Source: Adiantum capillus-veneris
Taxonomy: Eukaryota > Streptophyta > Polypodiopsida > Polypodiales > Pteridaceae
Reading direction: 5' to 3'
Assembly: GCA_014529385.2 (NCBI GenBank)
Contig: CM043959.1
Location: 60,712,253-60,772,252, forward strand
DNA: 60,000 bases
Below, piece by piece: positions 22,580 through 34,200 of the stretch. The position numbers and the translations under genes are program-made. Positions within the stretch are counted from its first letter, which is position 1, and each line of letters begins with the position of its first letter. The notes under the pieces are model-generated. The model had not been told where the DNA came from, searched no databases, and was given only the letters and a program-made list of their open reading frames with translations.

Positions 22580-24165
22580 CAGTCGAATGCCAGAGATTAA
22601 TTCGCTATTGTTCACAGAATTTCGTAGTGAATTTTTAGATTCTCTAAAGGGCAAATATGAGCAAGATGAAACATATTCCAAAGTGTGGAGCCATGTTCAA
22701 AAGAGGGATCCTTCTCACTCCAATGCAGGTAGTGCATAGTTAACCTCCACACCTAGTTCTCCTTTATCAAGTGATGAACTACAACGATGGAAGCATTTTA
22801 CCATCGACAATGGGTACCTACTCCACAAGGGGAGAGTTTTTGTACTGACAGACACAGACATTTGGCGCCAAACTCTTTATGAATGTCCTGATAGTCCAAG
22901 TGCAGGGCACCCGGGGATTAGAAAAACTTACTCTCTCGTACGACGAAAGTTTTACTGGCCAGGTCTCCGTGGTTTTGTTCAAGCTTATGTCTTGCATTGC
23001 CAAAAATGTCAAGTTAACAAAGCAGGCGCCTGAAAGTAGGAGGACTCTTACATCCCTTGGAAATTCCCAATGGAAAATGGGAAAGTATCTCCATGGATTT
23101 CATAGTAGGTGTACCAACCACTATACGAGGTCATGACTCAGTATGGGTGGTCGTAGACAGGTTGACTAAACTATATAAGTTTATTTCGACCAAATCAATG
23201 GTTAAGACACTAGAACTAGCAAAATTATTTGTGGACAATCTGTACAAATTTTATGGGTTGCCAAGTAATATTGTTAGTGATCGTGACCCAAAGTTTAACA
23301 GCCACTTTTGGCGAGCTGTATTTAAACGATTGGGTACACAACTCAACCTCAGTACAACTGACCATCCAGAAACAGATGGTCAAATGGAACGGGTTAACCA
23401 AGTGCTAGAGGATATGCTAAGAGCATATGTTAGCAAAAAACAGACAGACTGGGAAGAATACTTACCTATTCTCGAGTTTGCCTACAACAGTTCTAAGCAT
23501 GTCACGATGGGCCTCAGTCCGTTCATGCTCATGTATGGGTTTTAACCTAGGTCACCAGTTACGGTGGGGTTGGCAACCAAAAAACTTCAACAGGTTAAGG
23601 ATTTTCTCCAAGACCACATGGATATGTTGAAACTTGCTCGTTAGAATGTCCGACAAGCACAGGATCGGTATAAGAAATACGCTGATGAGAAACGTTGGCA
23701 AGTTACCTTCGAAGAAGGGGAGGAAGTATTTTTACGTGTGCCAGAACATTCAAAAAGTTTGAAAACTGGACTGACATCTAAATTATCTCCCCGGTATTGT
23801 GTGCCTTTCAAAATACTCAAGCGAGTTGGTGATCGCGCCTACAAGCTACTACTCCCATCACACTCTCGTATTCATCCGGTGTTTCATGTTAGCCGTTTAC
23901 GAAAGCGGTTACATGGGGACGACAACATCATCGACCAACAGGTTTTGGTTGATTACATTGAACCTCCTACGTTACCGCATGAACCTGAACGTGTTATGGA
24001 TTTGCATGAGTTGCGTACACGCCATCATGTACGACAACAAGCCTTAATCAAGTGGAAAGACCGACCTGAAGAAGGTGCCACTTGGGAAAACATTAGTGTT
24101 CTTAAGAAGAAGTTTCCCACTTTTGTTTTCGAGGACGAAAACTCTTCTTTAAGGGGGGAGAAATG
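22580..24165 (+). pseudogene. Ty3 chromovirus integrase and chromodomain (5'-truncated, decayed)
   Basis: The order is the end of RNase H, then the integrase zinc finger (GHPGIRKTYSLVRR, CQKCQ). The core follows with ISMDFIVGVP, VSDRDPKFNSHFW and DGQMERVN, so all three catalytic acidic residues are kept. Next come the C-terminal segments SRIHPVFHVSRLRKR and a chromodomain (ALIKWKDRPEEGATWEN). Breaks: a frame change near 23035, TAA at 23542-23544 and TAG at 23642-23644. Reverse transcriptase and gag are missing. It starts abruptly against TAGCTA array 2. This arrangement is typical of plant chromoviruses, where the chromodomain directs insertion into heterochromatin. Confidence 0.9.
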
Positions 24166-24340
24166 TCAGGACACGGGTCTTGTACCCTAAGAACTAGGCT
24201 AGGCAAGGTCTATGGCCACGGGCTGTGGCCACGGGCCGGGCTAGGCAATGTGGACAGGGGATCCATCTAGGGCAAGGGGCTAGGAGCCCACCCTATAAAG
24301 GGAGGTTGGGAGGAGGATCTACCAGAGCCTAGTTGCCTAG
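24166..24340 (+). repeat. 3' LTR of the chromovirus, probably partial
   Basis: Begins TGTCAGGACACGGG right after the purine run AAGGGGGGAGAA. Contains short direct repeats (GGCTAGGCAA, GGCCACGGGC) and a TATA box (CTATAAAG at 24293-24300). I see no clear CA end and no second copy, so the right limit is approximate. Confidence 0.6.
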
Positions 24341-26246
24341 TTTCTTACAATCATGAATTTATTGTAAAGCTCTAACCGTATGGTTCGAAGCTTCACCTTC
24401 TGTCCTTTGGTTCGTAGCACCGTGAACACGGAAAACCAATCTTTCTCTGTAACATCCATCAAGTGTGGGTTGTCAACCCCGTCCAGGCAGATGTTGTAGA
24501 CCTCATGGAAGTCTTGTCTTGACATGAAAAGTTTTGTATGCTGGATTCTAGTAAATGGAGGTGGGTTCCACCTAAAATATACATATAAAACCAGTTTTAT
24601 AAATAAATGACCCATCGAAATAACATTTTTAATCATCATTTCACCACAAGAAGTAACCAATAACAGATAAAATCTCCTAAGAGGAAGTATTTTTGCACCA
24701 ATAACAAATCCTAATGCTGAAATAAGACTCTCTGTGTGTAGGTATATGTGTGTGTGTGTGTGTGTGTGTGTTCATATCTATGTCCATGGATATGCATCAT
24801 GGAACAAAATGAATCTGAAAAAGAAACATACAATGGTCACGGTTGGGTGGTGAAGCTATCGGGACATGAAGCACCTTGTAATGGTGACAAGGGAAAAAAG
24901 CAAGGGAAACATGTCCAATCAAAGGTGGCAAGCTTGAGACTAAGCTACCTTGTTTCAAACATGCAATACTTTCAGTTGTGCATATGTGTGTTTGTGTGTG
25001 ACATAGAAAGAGAGAGAGGGATGGCAGATATTGACCACCCTGCCTCAGAGAGCGAGAGAGAACCTGAGAGACATGCTACCTTGCTGCCGCGTGCCCTGCT
25101 ACTATTGCTTCTTGCTTGAATGCGCTCAGTGTGCTGCCTGTGCTCAACACCCATGCAAGTACAAGCTTCTGGGACCTCTCTCACAGTACGAGCTTTGGTG
25201 TTTTTTTTGAGTATTTTTTGAATCCAAAAATTTCAAAGGCGCTAATAGCTAATGACATAGTTATTAAGTGGCTATTGAAAAACAACTTTCAACCCATAAA
25301 AGTGTACCACCTAGTCATGCTTCCACCTGTATATTGATGAAAAATGATTCCTATTGCTGCTTTTTATGCTTATGCGAATGATCCCACAAATTTAGGGATT
25401 TTTGTGACCCTGTTTGGGATTTTTTACATCAAAAATGACATTTTTTGGTAAAAAAATGAGCTGAAAATGGCCTAGTTTTGGTCCAAAGTGGCAAAATGGC
25501 CCAACAATTGACACATCAGCTCATATTGCCGTGGGGAAGAGAGAGAAGGGGTCTCTTTACAGAAGAAACCAGCATTTTTGTCTACCGTGCAATGGCTTCC
25601 ATGGTTGCTCAATCTATGTGTAGGGCAGTCCCGCCTCTTCGCAATCTTGTATCTGAGCTTGTGAGGGAGTGAATTATAGTTTCCCCTTATCAAAATGGTG
25701 TGTGGGATTCACTTTAGAAGCTCATAATCTCTGCAAAATCAGAAAATTGTCGTCGTGAAGGTGGAAGCTCGAGCATTCCTTTCAACTGTTTGATGCTACG
25801 ACTATGTAATTGGGGGCGAGGCTACATGATACCATGAAAGAGGTTTGGGTTTTGATTGAGAATTGTGCTTGTATGAGCATTGAGGTTTCATGGATGAAAC
25901 TTTAGTTTTTTCAAATGGTCTTTTAAAGTGAAATTGAATGTGATTTGAAGATCCTCTAAACATAATCTCAACTACGAAAACAAGCAATTTCCAAGCACGA
26001 TAGGAAAGAGGGTTTGTGACTTTGCTGTCACGAACGCTCTTAGATTCTCTGTCACCCTTAGAAAGAGGGTTGGTGATTCTCCACAAACTCTTTTTCACAA
26101 AGTGTTTGTGATTCTCATCATGAAATCTCACAGCCAAAGGTTTTGCACCTTCCCAGCTAGACTGCACACATTTCGACATTCTTGGTGAACCCGACGCGAA
26201 GTTGCTGGGGTGGGAGTTTGTGAAGTGATCTAGAAAGTTTGTTAGC
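24341..26246. other. No gene recognised; probable old LTR and leader before a Ty3 gag
   Basis: Contains a (TG)n tract at about 24750-24772 and no convincing coding frame. The last ~700 bases lie directly before a Ty3 gag start at 26247. At 26181 TTGGTGAACCCGACGCG follows a CGACA end, which is the place for an LTR end and primer site. I cannot confirm the LTR, because no second copy is present. Confidence 0.4.
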
Positions 26247-27921
26247 CATGGATGAAAATCAAGAGACACATGGGATTCACTTTGATCCTGTAGTCATGCA
26301 GATGTTTCAAGCACTACAGTCCATTGTGAAGAGAATTGACCAGTTTGATGGCAAGGACATCACAAGTATCTACAAGATTATATGAAGGAAATGGAGTTTA
26401 ACCGAGTGTGTGAGGAAGACATGGTTTGAATTTTTGAGCTAGTTTGTGTCCCAGAGATCAGAGACCATATTAGGGAAATTCAAAATTCTCATGGAAGCAA
26501 TTGGGAGGAATTCAAGCTTTCTCTAAAAGAAGACTACTTTATGGAGGACGTTGAGAGGGTGACCAAAACAACTTTCTTAGATTGGGTTGCAAAGCCTAAA
26601 GAAGGGATTTTTGCTACAAAGCTTCTCAGAGAGTTTGAGTGATGTCAACTATCACAAACTGAACAAGCTTCCTTGGATAGGGAGAAGGTAGAACTTTTCC
26701 TACAAGCAGCAGGCAAAGAAATTGAAGAAAAGTTAGAGATTCTCTTGGAAGACAAAGATGCAGAGCAAGGTTTGAAGACAAGGTGGAATAATGTACAAGA
26801 TGCAGTCTCCCTATTGGCAAAAAGACAACGCAGAAGAGACAAGATGGTGGTGAACAATGGTGTTCCAGTTCCTACTATTACTGAGAAGCATCCAAAACCT
26901 GGTATTGTAGCTTCTAAGGATGATGGGTCTATGCTTGAAGAACTTGTGAAGGGAATTCACGAGCTGAAATTAAAGCTAGCAAGGCTTGAAGAAAGGGGGC
27001 AAACGTCTGGACAGTCATCAAGTCAAAGACCTCCAAAAAGAGAGGGATTTGTAAATATGTGCATCTGGTGTGACATCCTAGACCATCCAAGAAGGGACTT
27101 TGAAAGCTTCAAAGATGCCTTGGGTAAAGACCTTGTCTTCTTCAAAGAAGGGAAGATACACCTTACTGAAACAGGGAAGCCCTTGGAGACCAACTTTGGC
27201 AAAGGAGGGTTGAAAAAGCTAGTGGAGGACATGGAAACCAGTCATGCTATCTCAATGGTTAAAGCATCAGCATTTGGCTTAAAGGCTGGTCAAGTCACGC
27301 TCAAAGGGTCAAAATATATTGAAGACGTGAGTGAGGATGGTGAAGATGTCTGGCCATCGGCGATGGAGTTAGCTATGAAGGGAAAGTTGACTAAAGAAGT
27401 GTTACATGAAGAAGGAGATTGTATCCGTCTTGAGACTGGGTGGAATGAACCTGTAGATGCTTTGTCAGTGCATGCCTACATTGCAAAGTGTCAAGGATCA
27501 AGGCACTTGTTGAAGAAAAAAGCAGGAGAGAAAATGGGGATGAAGGCCCCTCAAAGAGGGCTACTAGAGGTGGAGGGAGAAAGGATCCGAGTCCCTCTCA
27601 AGAGCCCATGGCAAGGGAACCTCCATCAAAAGAAGTACCAATGAGAGATGCTGCATCAAAGGAGAAGCAAGATAAAGAAAAGAGCAAGGAAAAAAGCCCA
27701 TCATACAAGCTACAATCAGATATTGAAGCTGCCACAGATTCAAAGAAAGTTTTAAACGAAAGGATCTTAAATATCAAGGTGGAGTTTACATTGGGAGAAG
27801 TCCTTGGCATTGCAAAAAGAGAGTTCCATGAGGAAATCATTGATATCATAAGAAGGAAGCCACAAGCTTTAACGGAATCTATCCAATCAAAGGCTGACGA
27901 GAGTGCTTCAAAGACACATGT
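26247..27921 (+). pseudogene. Ty3 gag and gag-protease linker (decayed), cut by a later insertion
   Basis: A frame begins MDENQETH at 26247. It shows capsid-type segments with stops at about 26382, 26427 and 26640, then an open stretch (to 27644) with a coiled, acidic region. The zinc-knuckle-like CIWCDILDHPRRDF lies at 27060-27101, where the last Cys is Phe. GKGGLKKLVEDME follows. A frame change near 27490-27640 leads into a Lys/Glu-rich linker and SYKLQSDIEA, FTLGEVLGIAKREFHE, which in related elements comes just before protease. The sequence stops at 27921, where the Tat-type element begins. The remainder of its pol is not found to the right of that element. Confidence 0.75.
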
Positions 27922-28879
27922 TGATCCGAGCCTATCAAAAATTTTTGTTTATCATATTTTGTTGGTTTTCCTTGCTTCTAGAGGTTTACAATAAAAGAAA
28001 GAGTGAGAACAACCTCTTGGAAATTTTTTTTAAAAAAATGATTTTTTCTTGACTAGTTCACCGGAGGTGAAAGGTAGAGGGAGAACCTAGTGGTAAAGGG
28101 AAGGGAAAATATGTAAATGTGAAAAGAAAAGATATGATGTGGTTGTGGAGCCATGCACCCATGATTCAAGGGTCATGAGTGGCTCATATCATCATGGCTT
28201 TGGAGCCATATGATGATTCAAACAAATGGGACCCAAGTGGAAGACTTGGTAAAGGAAGAAACCATACACATGATTTTGCTGAATTTTTAAAAAATACTTC
28301 CACTCCGATCCAAGAAAAGTTGTCTTCATCAAAGTTGTAGCTGATGAGATGGAGATTCTGGCCATATTGTTTTTATAATTTTTGCATCTACGGTCTAGGA
28401 GATATGGCCAAAATGGTGGACGCCAGTTTTTTCAACTGTGGTGGAGACCACCCCCTCTACCTTTACACACACACACCCTTCCTTTTCCACATTGAGACCT
28501 TCTCTAAAATCAGCCATTAGTCTTCTCACCCTCCTCTCCTTCCTTCTCTCTCTCAAGCTCAAAAACCCATCAAAGTTCCTCTTCTAATCACCTCTCAAGT
28601 CATGCTTAATCTTGTACCAATTCATAAGTTCTCATTCAACCCCTTCCTATTATTACTAGATATGTATTGATTTTATGTAGATTCTTTACATTTTAAAATA
28701 AGGAAGCTCTTGGACTCAAGCTATGGAGGAAGGAGTGAAGACAACACAAGTGATGATGGAGCTAATTGGTCAACAAATCACTTGGAAGGAGCTTCTTCAT
28801 TGGTTGAATGTCCCTAATCAAGCTTCATTTGTACAAATTACACTTGGATCTTAACCTCACTCCTAATCACTCTCTTTCC

Positions 28880-28888
28880 TATATAAAG
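28880..28888 (+). promoter_or_regulatory. LTR TATA box
   Basis: TATATAAAG followed by AGGCC, the same as in the LTR at 1.86 kb. This is the likely core promoter of the element. Confidence 0.7.
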
Positions 28889-29201
28889 AGGCCTTCCCCT
28901 TTGTAATTTCAAGCCTCCCTCAACCCCATTGAGCCTTTGTATCACTCACCATGAGCCCATAAGCTCATTCATTCACTCTATTCTTGCACATCCTAGAGTG
29001 CAAATTGTTTCATGCTAGTAACCTCTCCTCCTCTCACTTATGTTAATTAAGAGAAATGTTTTATATGTGTGTGAGAATGCTTGATGTGATCTTGGCTAAT
29101 CCTTGAGTGATTGTTTGGTAATCTATATGCTATTTGTGTTGGGAGTGTTTGAAGTCATCCATTCCTTGTACACACACTACGGTTAATGCTTCATTCATAG
29201 T

Positions 29202-29202
<1 letters not shown>

Positions 29203-29274
<72 letters not shown>
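29203..29274. repeat. (CT)n microsatellite in U5
   Basis: An uninterrupted run of about 36 CT units. It produces a meaningless Ser-Leu ORF across 29134-29394. Confidence 0.95.
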
Positions 29275-29278
<4 letters not shown>

Positions 29279-29395
29279 TAGCGGTCCTAGTCCACGCTTC
29301 CAAGACTAGGTGGTGCCCTCATCTCATTTCCCTTGTGGCGCAATGGAGTTTGTTTTGGTGTAGAGGCCGCCATTCCAAATTTCCTTCGTCATAAA

Positions 29396-29410
29396 TTGGT
29401 GCCCCCACGG
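29396..29410 (+). other. Primer binding site
   Basis: TTGGTGCCCCCACGG lies five bases after the CA end of the LTR. TGG at its start pairs with the CCA end of a tRNA. I cannot say which tRNA. The core TGGTGCCC also occurs about 85 bases upstream in U5. Confidence 0.6.
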
Positions 29411-29441
29411 AGGAGTTCTCAAGCAGCGCTCTATCAATCCT

Positions 29442-29945
29442 ATGAAGGAAGATCCATCAAATTCTCCGAGACTTCCACTATGGTCTCCCCAAGAAGCTCG
29501 AGAAAAGAAGCGTCTTTATCGACAAACGGCACGTATGCGGGTAAAGAGAGTTAACTACACACACCCTTCTTTGCTTCAAGGAAAATCTTGTAGTCATCAA
29601 GTCCCTAGGTCAAAAAATTGTGTTGAGTTTTTTGTGGCTAGTGTGAAGACACTTCCTTTGAAGCCTCGACTTCAGGTGGTGAAAGCACTCTCAAACTCAG
29701 GAATTAACAAGTTTTTGGAGGGGGAGCTACACATCAATGGGGTGCGGTATTGGCAAGAGGCTACATATGGTGATGCACTCCAACTACTACTAGCAAGAAG
29801 GCTCAAGGTGGTTGAGAGGGTAGCCATCGAACCCTATGAACTCTACAAAGCTGAAGATGGTCACACCAAAGCTAGTCTAATCACTGGTGAGCAAATTCTT
29901 CGCATCTCTCAAATGGTGGGATCCAAGAGAGCTCAACTTCAATGA
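29442..29945 (+). CDS. ORF1 before gag, unknown (167 aa)
   Basis: An open frame from the first ATG after the primer site (MKEDPSNSP). The N-terminal third is basic with a short REKKRLYRQTARMRVKR stretch. The rest is a compact domain (KPRLQVVKALSNSGINKFLEG, WQEATYGDALQLLLARRLKVVERV). No family recognised. Some large Tat elements (Ogre) are known to carry an extra ORF upstream of gag, so this could be the counterpart. It ends 33 bases before the next small ORF on the same strand. Confidence 0.5.
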   Translation: MKEDPSNSPRLPLWSPQEAREKKRLYRQTARMRVKRVNYTHPSLLQGKSCSHQVPRSKNCVEFFVASVKTLPLKPRLQVVKALSNSGINKFLEGELHINGVRYWQEATYGDALQLLLARRLKVVERVAIEPYELYKAEDGHTKASLITGEQILRISQMVGSKRAQLQ

Positions 29946-29978
29946 AGTGCTTCATGAAAGTTTGTAATTAATGCACCA

Positions 29979-30188
29979 ATGAATAATCCCATTTTCTACA
30001 ACTTTCAATCAGTTCAGAATATTAGGGTGAATGTGCGCATTGATAGAAAGATTTTTTTCCAACAAAGATTGGTCTTCTATTTTGGAGCTGAGAGGTTGAG
30101 AGAGATATTGCTGTCCCCTGACCCTATAATATTTCCTATTTTGGAGTATAATGTATCTTTTGATGTTCACATCTTCATCTTGCTTTAA
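29979..30188 (+). CDS. Small ORF2 before gag (69 aa), first of a duplicated pair
   Basis: MNNPIFYNFQ to HIFILL. Its pattern matches the next ORF along the whole length: FQ near the start, a basic middle, G.(E/P)RRL.EI, P.I.P.(L/I).Y, and D-V-x-I-F at the end. The two look like diverged tandem copies of one small unit. The hydrophobic C-terminus is too short to call a membrane segment. Function unknown. Confidence 0.45.
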   Translation: MNNPIFYNFQSVQNIRVNVRIDRKIFFQQRLVFYFGAERLREILLSPDPIIFPILEYNVSFDVHIFILL

Positions 30189-30197
30189 GCATACTCC

Positions 30198-30410
30198 ATG
30201 AATCATAGGGATTTATATGGACCTTTCCAACCTCTTGCTAGACAAACTGTGCATATAATAGCTAGCACAAAGCTTAGGTTCCAAAACATCATAAGGGACT
30301 TACTAGGCCCTCGTCGTCTAGCTGAGATTAATGCATCTATCAATCCATTTATTCTACCCTTAATAAGATATGATTTGGGCCTAGACGTTTTCATCTTTGT
30401 GCTGTATTGA
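30198..30410 (+). CDS. Small ORF3 before gag (70 aa), second of the pair
   Basis: MNHRDLYGPFQ to VFIFVLY, starting 10 bases after the stop of the previous ORF and ending 20 bases before the gag ATG. GPRRLAEI and PLIRYDLGLDVFIF correspond to AERLREI and PILEYNVSFDVHIF of the first copy. The close spacing of three ORFs and gag would require reinitiation or splicing if all are made. Confidence 0.45.
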   Translation: MNHRDLYGPFQPLARQTVHIIASTKLRFQNIIRDLLGPRRLAEINASINPFILPLIRYDLGLDVFIFVLY

Positions 30411-30430
30411 GAGGAAGGCAACCCACTTTT

Positions 30431-31267
30431 ATGATGGCTTTCCCAAAATTTTCTGGGCGTAGTGGGGAAAATGCTGGGGATTTTTTGGATAACTTGGAGA
30501 TGGCTTTCCTTGTCTCTGGGAGGGATGACAAAGCATTGAAATTGAGAGCTTTTCCTTTGGTGCTCAAAGAAGAAGCTAGGGTATGGTTCCAGGCTCTAGA
30601 CTCAACCCAAAGAATTGATTGGGAGGGATTGAAGGTGGCTTTCCTACGAAGATTTCAACGAGCCAATTCGGCAGAAGAACTATGGCAACGGCTTCTGTCC
30701 CTTCATCAAGTTGACCCTCATGGTTATGCAACCTATGAGGAAGGTTTTTTGAAACTTTGGGGCCAATGGTCAGACTCACTAAACCCTGGTGAGCGAGCTC
30801 CCAATTGCCTCCAAAAGGATCGATTTATCTCAGGTTTGTACCCCTTGCTAAGGGAGAAGGTAAAGAGAAAATTTCCAAATGCTTTTGAAGATGCCTTAAG
30901 AATTGCTAGGGAAAAGAATAGAAAGATTCTCTATCAAGCCCAAGCTGGCCAGCTAGCTTTGGGAGGCAATATCAAAACTATGGAAGCTTCTCACATACCT
31001 CCAAATGTGCCTAATGCACCAGACCTCAATAGAGGTCAACAAGAAGATATGCTCCAACAAATAAACAATCTCACAAACCAGCTAGAGGGGTTGAGAGTAA
31101 ATCTTGTGCAGGGTGCAAGAAGGCCTATTGAGGGAAATGGTGGGAATCGGCCACCAATGCGACGTCAAGCAAGGGAAATGTTGTGTTACAATTGTGGGGA
31201 AATTGGCCACGGCATGTATAATTGCCCTCATCCCAGAAGATATGACTACCCTGTCAGAGGTCCTTGA
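30431..31267 (+). CDS. gag: gag of the Tat-type element (278 aa)
   Basis: Start at the ATG pair 30431 (MMAFPKFSGRSGENAGDF). The frame is open further up, but only through a TTG. The retrotransposon gag domain covers about residues 5-200 (VWFQALDSTQRIDWEGLKVAF, FISGLYPLLREKVKRKFP). A single CCHC zinc knuckle, CYNCGEIGHGMYNC, is at 252-265, followed by a basic tail. The frame ends at TGA 31265-31267, and the same frame continues open into pol. Gag forms the particle and binds the RNA. Confidence 0.85.
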   Translation: MMAFPKFSGRSGENAGDFLDNLEMAFLVSGRDDKALKLRAFPLVLKEEARVWFQALDSTQRIDWEGLKVAFLRRFQRANSAEELWQRLLSLHQVDPHGYATYEEGFLKLWGQWSDSLNPGERAPNCLQKDRFISGLYPLLREKVKRKFPNAFEDALRIAREKNRKILYQAQAGQLALGGNIKTMEASHIPPNVPNAPDLNRGQQEDMLQQINNLTNQLEGLRVNLVQGARRPIEGNGGNRPPMRRQAREMLCYNCGEIGHGMYNCPHPRRYDYPVRGP

Positions 31268-34200
31268 CAACAAGTAAGTCCACCCCGTGCTAGAGCTCAA
31301 GCACAAGAGCAACCGCAACCTCAAATTTTGCAGCCACCTCGTGCTCAAGCTCAAGCCCCTGCTACTCAACCAAATGTGAGCATCATAAGGATGGAGGAGG
31401 TCCTCAAGGGCAGAAGCAACCAGGAAGAAATAGCTAAAGGGAAGATGAAGATAGATGAAGTGGCTACAATGCCTATCAAACGTGTGCGTGTCCAAGAAGA
31501 AGTAGGTAAAGAAACAAGTAAGGATGCAAGCAATGAAGCAAGTACATCTTGGGCAGCTAAAGATGAAGCCAAGAAGAGAAAGACCCGTACTAGGTCTCAA
31601 ATTGACATCTCTGATTTCCCTATGGGATCTCGAACACAACCTTATGACTTGACAGCTGATGTGAGTTCTCAAGGACCAAAGGTTACGTGGCCACAACTAC
31701 TTCATATCTCCCCAAAGCTTCGACGACAATGGTCAAAAATGGTGAGCACGAGGGCAAAGCGAAGTAAGCTAGTAAGTGTAATCAAAGCATATGGTCTCAA
31801 GGATATAGTGCCTTTGGTGGAGGCTCAAATCAAGGGACAACGGATTCCAAAAACTTACATTGACAGTGGAGCAGAGGTTTGTGTCATGACAGAAAAGCTA
31901 ATGCATCAATTGGGTTTAGAGGTAATGGAATCATCAAACTTTAGGGCAAAAATGGCCAATAATGTCTCTGTCACTTGTGTGGGTGTAGTGAAAGCTTTGA
32001 GAGTTTCTGTTTTTGGAATCACTACAGAGGTTGATGCTTATGTGATGCCAGTAAAGGGAGAAGGATACCCCCTTATTTTAGGACGACCTTGGCTCATGGG
32101 TATAGGAGCTAGGCAAGATTGGGCAACAGGAGACTTGGAGTTGAGGCCTCGCATGGGTGGCCATAGTCGGAAGGTGGTTTATAACCTAAAGAATGGGCGA
32201 CAAGAGAACCTTGAACTAGAGACGTCAGCTGATGAGTGGAGCTCAAGTGGATGCTCCTCATCTATGGACGAGGAAGAGAGTTCAAGTGAAGAGAGTGATA
32301 GCACTCTCGAAGTCATGGGCGTCACCATAAAGGAAACTACCTCATCAGAAGACAACCCAAGGATCCAAATGGAGAATGTGTGGGATGCCAGCCTAGAGGA
32401 GATGTTATCCAAGGATATAAAGGAAGAAGAAAAGGAGGGTTATGTAAATGTTCTCAAGAAGCATGCATCATTGTTTATTTCTGATTACACTCACATTACA
32501 GGTGTCACTGCAGTGAAGCATCATATCCATCTAAAAGAAGGGAGCAAGCCAATAGTACAAAAACTAAGAAGATTAGGAGTTGTGCAACAAAATGCACTGT
32601 TGTCTGAGGTGAAGAGACTCTTAGAAGCAGGATTCATATACCCAGTAGAAGATTCAGAATGGGTCTCCCCAGTAGTGGTGAGGCCAAAGAAGAATGGTAA
32701 ATGGCGAGTGTGCGTGGATTACAAGCCACTAAATGCTGCAACCAAGAGGGACCACTTCCCTCTCCCATTTCAAGATGAGATTCTAAATGAAGTAGCAGGC
32801 CATGAGAGATACACAGTGTGTGATGGCTACTCTGGCTACTTTCAAATACGCATTGCAGAGGAGGACCAGAAAAAGACTACTTTCATCACACCATGGGGAT
32901 GTTTTGCATTCCGAGTCATGCCTTTTGGTCTCACCAACGCTCCAGCCACCTTTCAACGATTCATGAACATGGTCTTCCAACCTTACTTTGGTAAGTCCAT
33001 AAGGGTTTTCATAGATGACTTTTGTATTTACAGCTCCAAAATTATGCATCTCGGCAAGATTGATGAAGGATTTACTCGTTTAGCTAAGCTGGGTGGACAA
33101 CTAAACAAGGACAAATGTCACATTGGGGAAAGCAAGGTTACACTATTAGGGCATGTAGTGTCCATTGATGGAATCGAGGTAGATCCTGAAAAGATAGAAA
33201 CATTGCTAAATCTACCTTCCCCAACTTCCATCAAACAATTAATCTCCTTCTTGCAAAAGCTAAGATATTTGAGTAGATTCATACACTTACTCTCCCAAGT
33301 GATATTTCCTCTACAACAGCTGACTCGTCAAGAGACGCTTGTTTGGAGTGAAGAAAGTGAAGGGCATTTTAGAGAGATTAAAAAAATGTTAGGGTCACTC
33401 CCTATAATCCTCCAACCTTGTTGGGAAGAAACATTCTTTGTAAACCCTAGTGTGGGAGAAGAAGCCATTGGTGCTGCCCTCCTACAAAAAGATCCAAAAA
33501 CATCCTTTATGAGGCCCGTGTATTTCACTAGCCGCCTCATGGAAAACACAGAGAAGGCCTACACCCTGATGGAACAGCTAGTGTTAGCTCTCATGTTTGC
33601 GGTAACCAAATTTCGGCCATACTTGCTGCCGAAGAGGTGTGTAATTATCACTGTGGAGGATATGTTTCCCTATGCACTACAACATATGGAAATCTCTGAC
33701 AAAATAGCAAAGTGGGTGGTGCGACTTCAAGAGTTTGATTATACAATACAGGTTGAAAGAACAACTGGAGCATGCTTAGCCGACATTTTAACAAACAAGT
33801 GCTATGAAAAAGTTTTCCATTTGAAGAGAAAGGAACTTCCACCACCTCCAGCTCCAGAGGCTTTGGTCAATGCTTATAGCCTCTACTTTGACGGAGCATA
33901 CAAGAGAACCAAGGATAAGGCAGCTGCAGGCATTGTGGTCTTATCTCCATTGGGAGAGAGGATCCATGGTGAAGGGATCACTCTAGAAGATGTCCACTCC
34001 AACAATGAAGCAGAATATCATGCTCTAATTCATGGCCTTTGTTGGTGCCTCGATAATTCAATTAAGAGATTAAACGCTTTTGGTGACTCCATGCTTTTGG
34101 TAAGGCAAATGCAAGGTACATGGGCTTGCAAAAATGCCCGTCTCTCTACTAAAATGAGAGAAGCCAAAGCTCTTATGAGGAGATTTAGGGAGGCACAAGT

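Larger units (their letters stand above)
27922..29391 (+). repeat. 5' LTR of the Tat-type element (1470 bp)
   Basis: Starts TGATCCGAG and ends TTCGTCA just before the primer site. The TATA box is TATATAAAG at 28880-28888. Transcription would start shortly after, so U3 is about 950 bp. U5 has a 70-bp CT tract, CTAGGTGGTGCCC (29306-29318) and TAGAGGCCG (29361-29369). The first ~900 bp recur at 35632-36530. Confidence 0.85.

Noticed and set aside
28812-28820. Tat LTR ending at CCCTAATCA (about 900 bp)
   Set aside because: The 5' copy continues with TATA box, U5 motif and a primer site at 29396, so the shared end is a truncation of the 3' copy, despite its TCA ending.
29134-29394. ORF of Ser-Leu repeats
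   Set aside because: It is only the translation of a CT microsatellite in an LTR.
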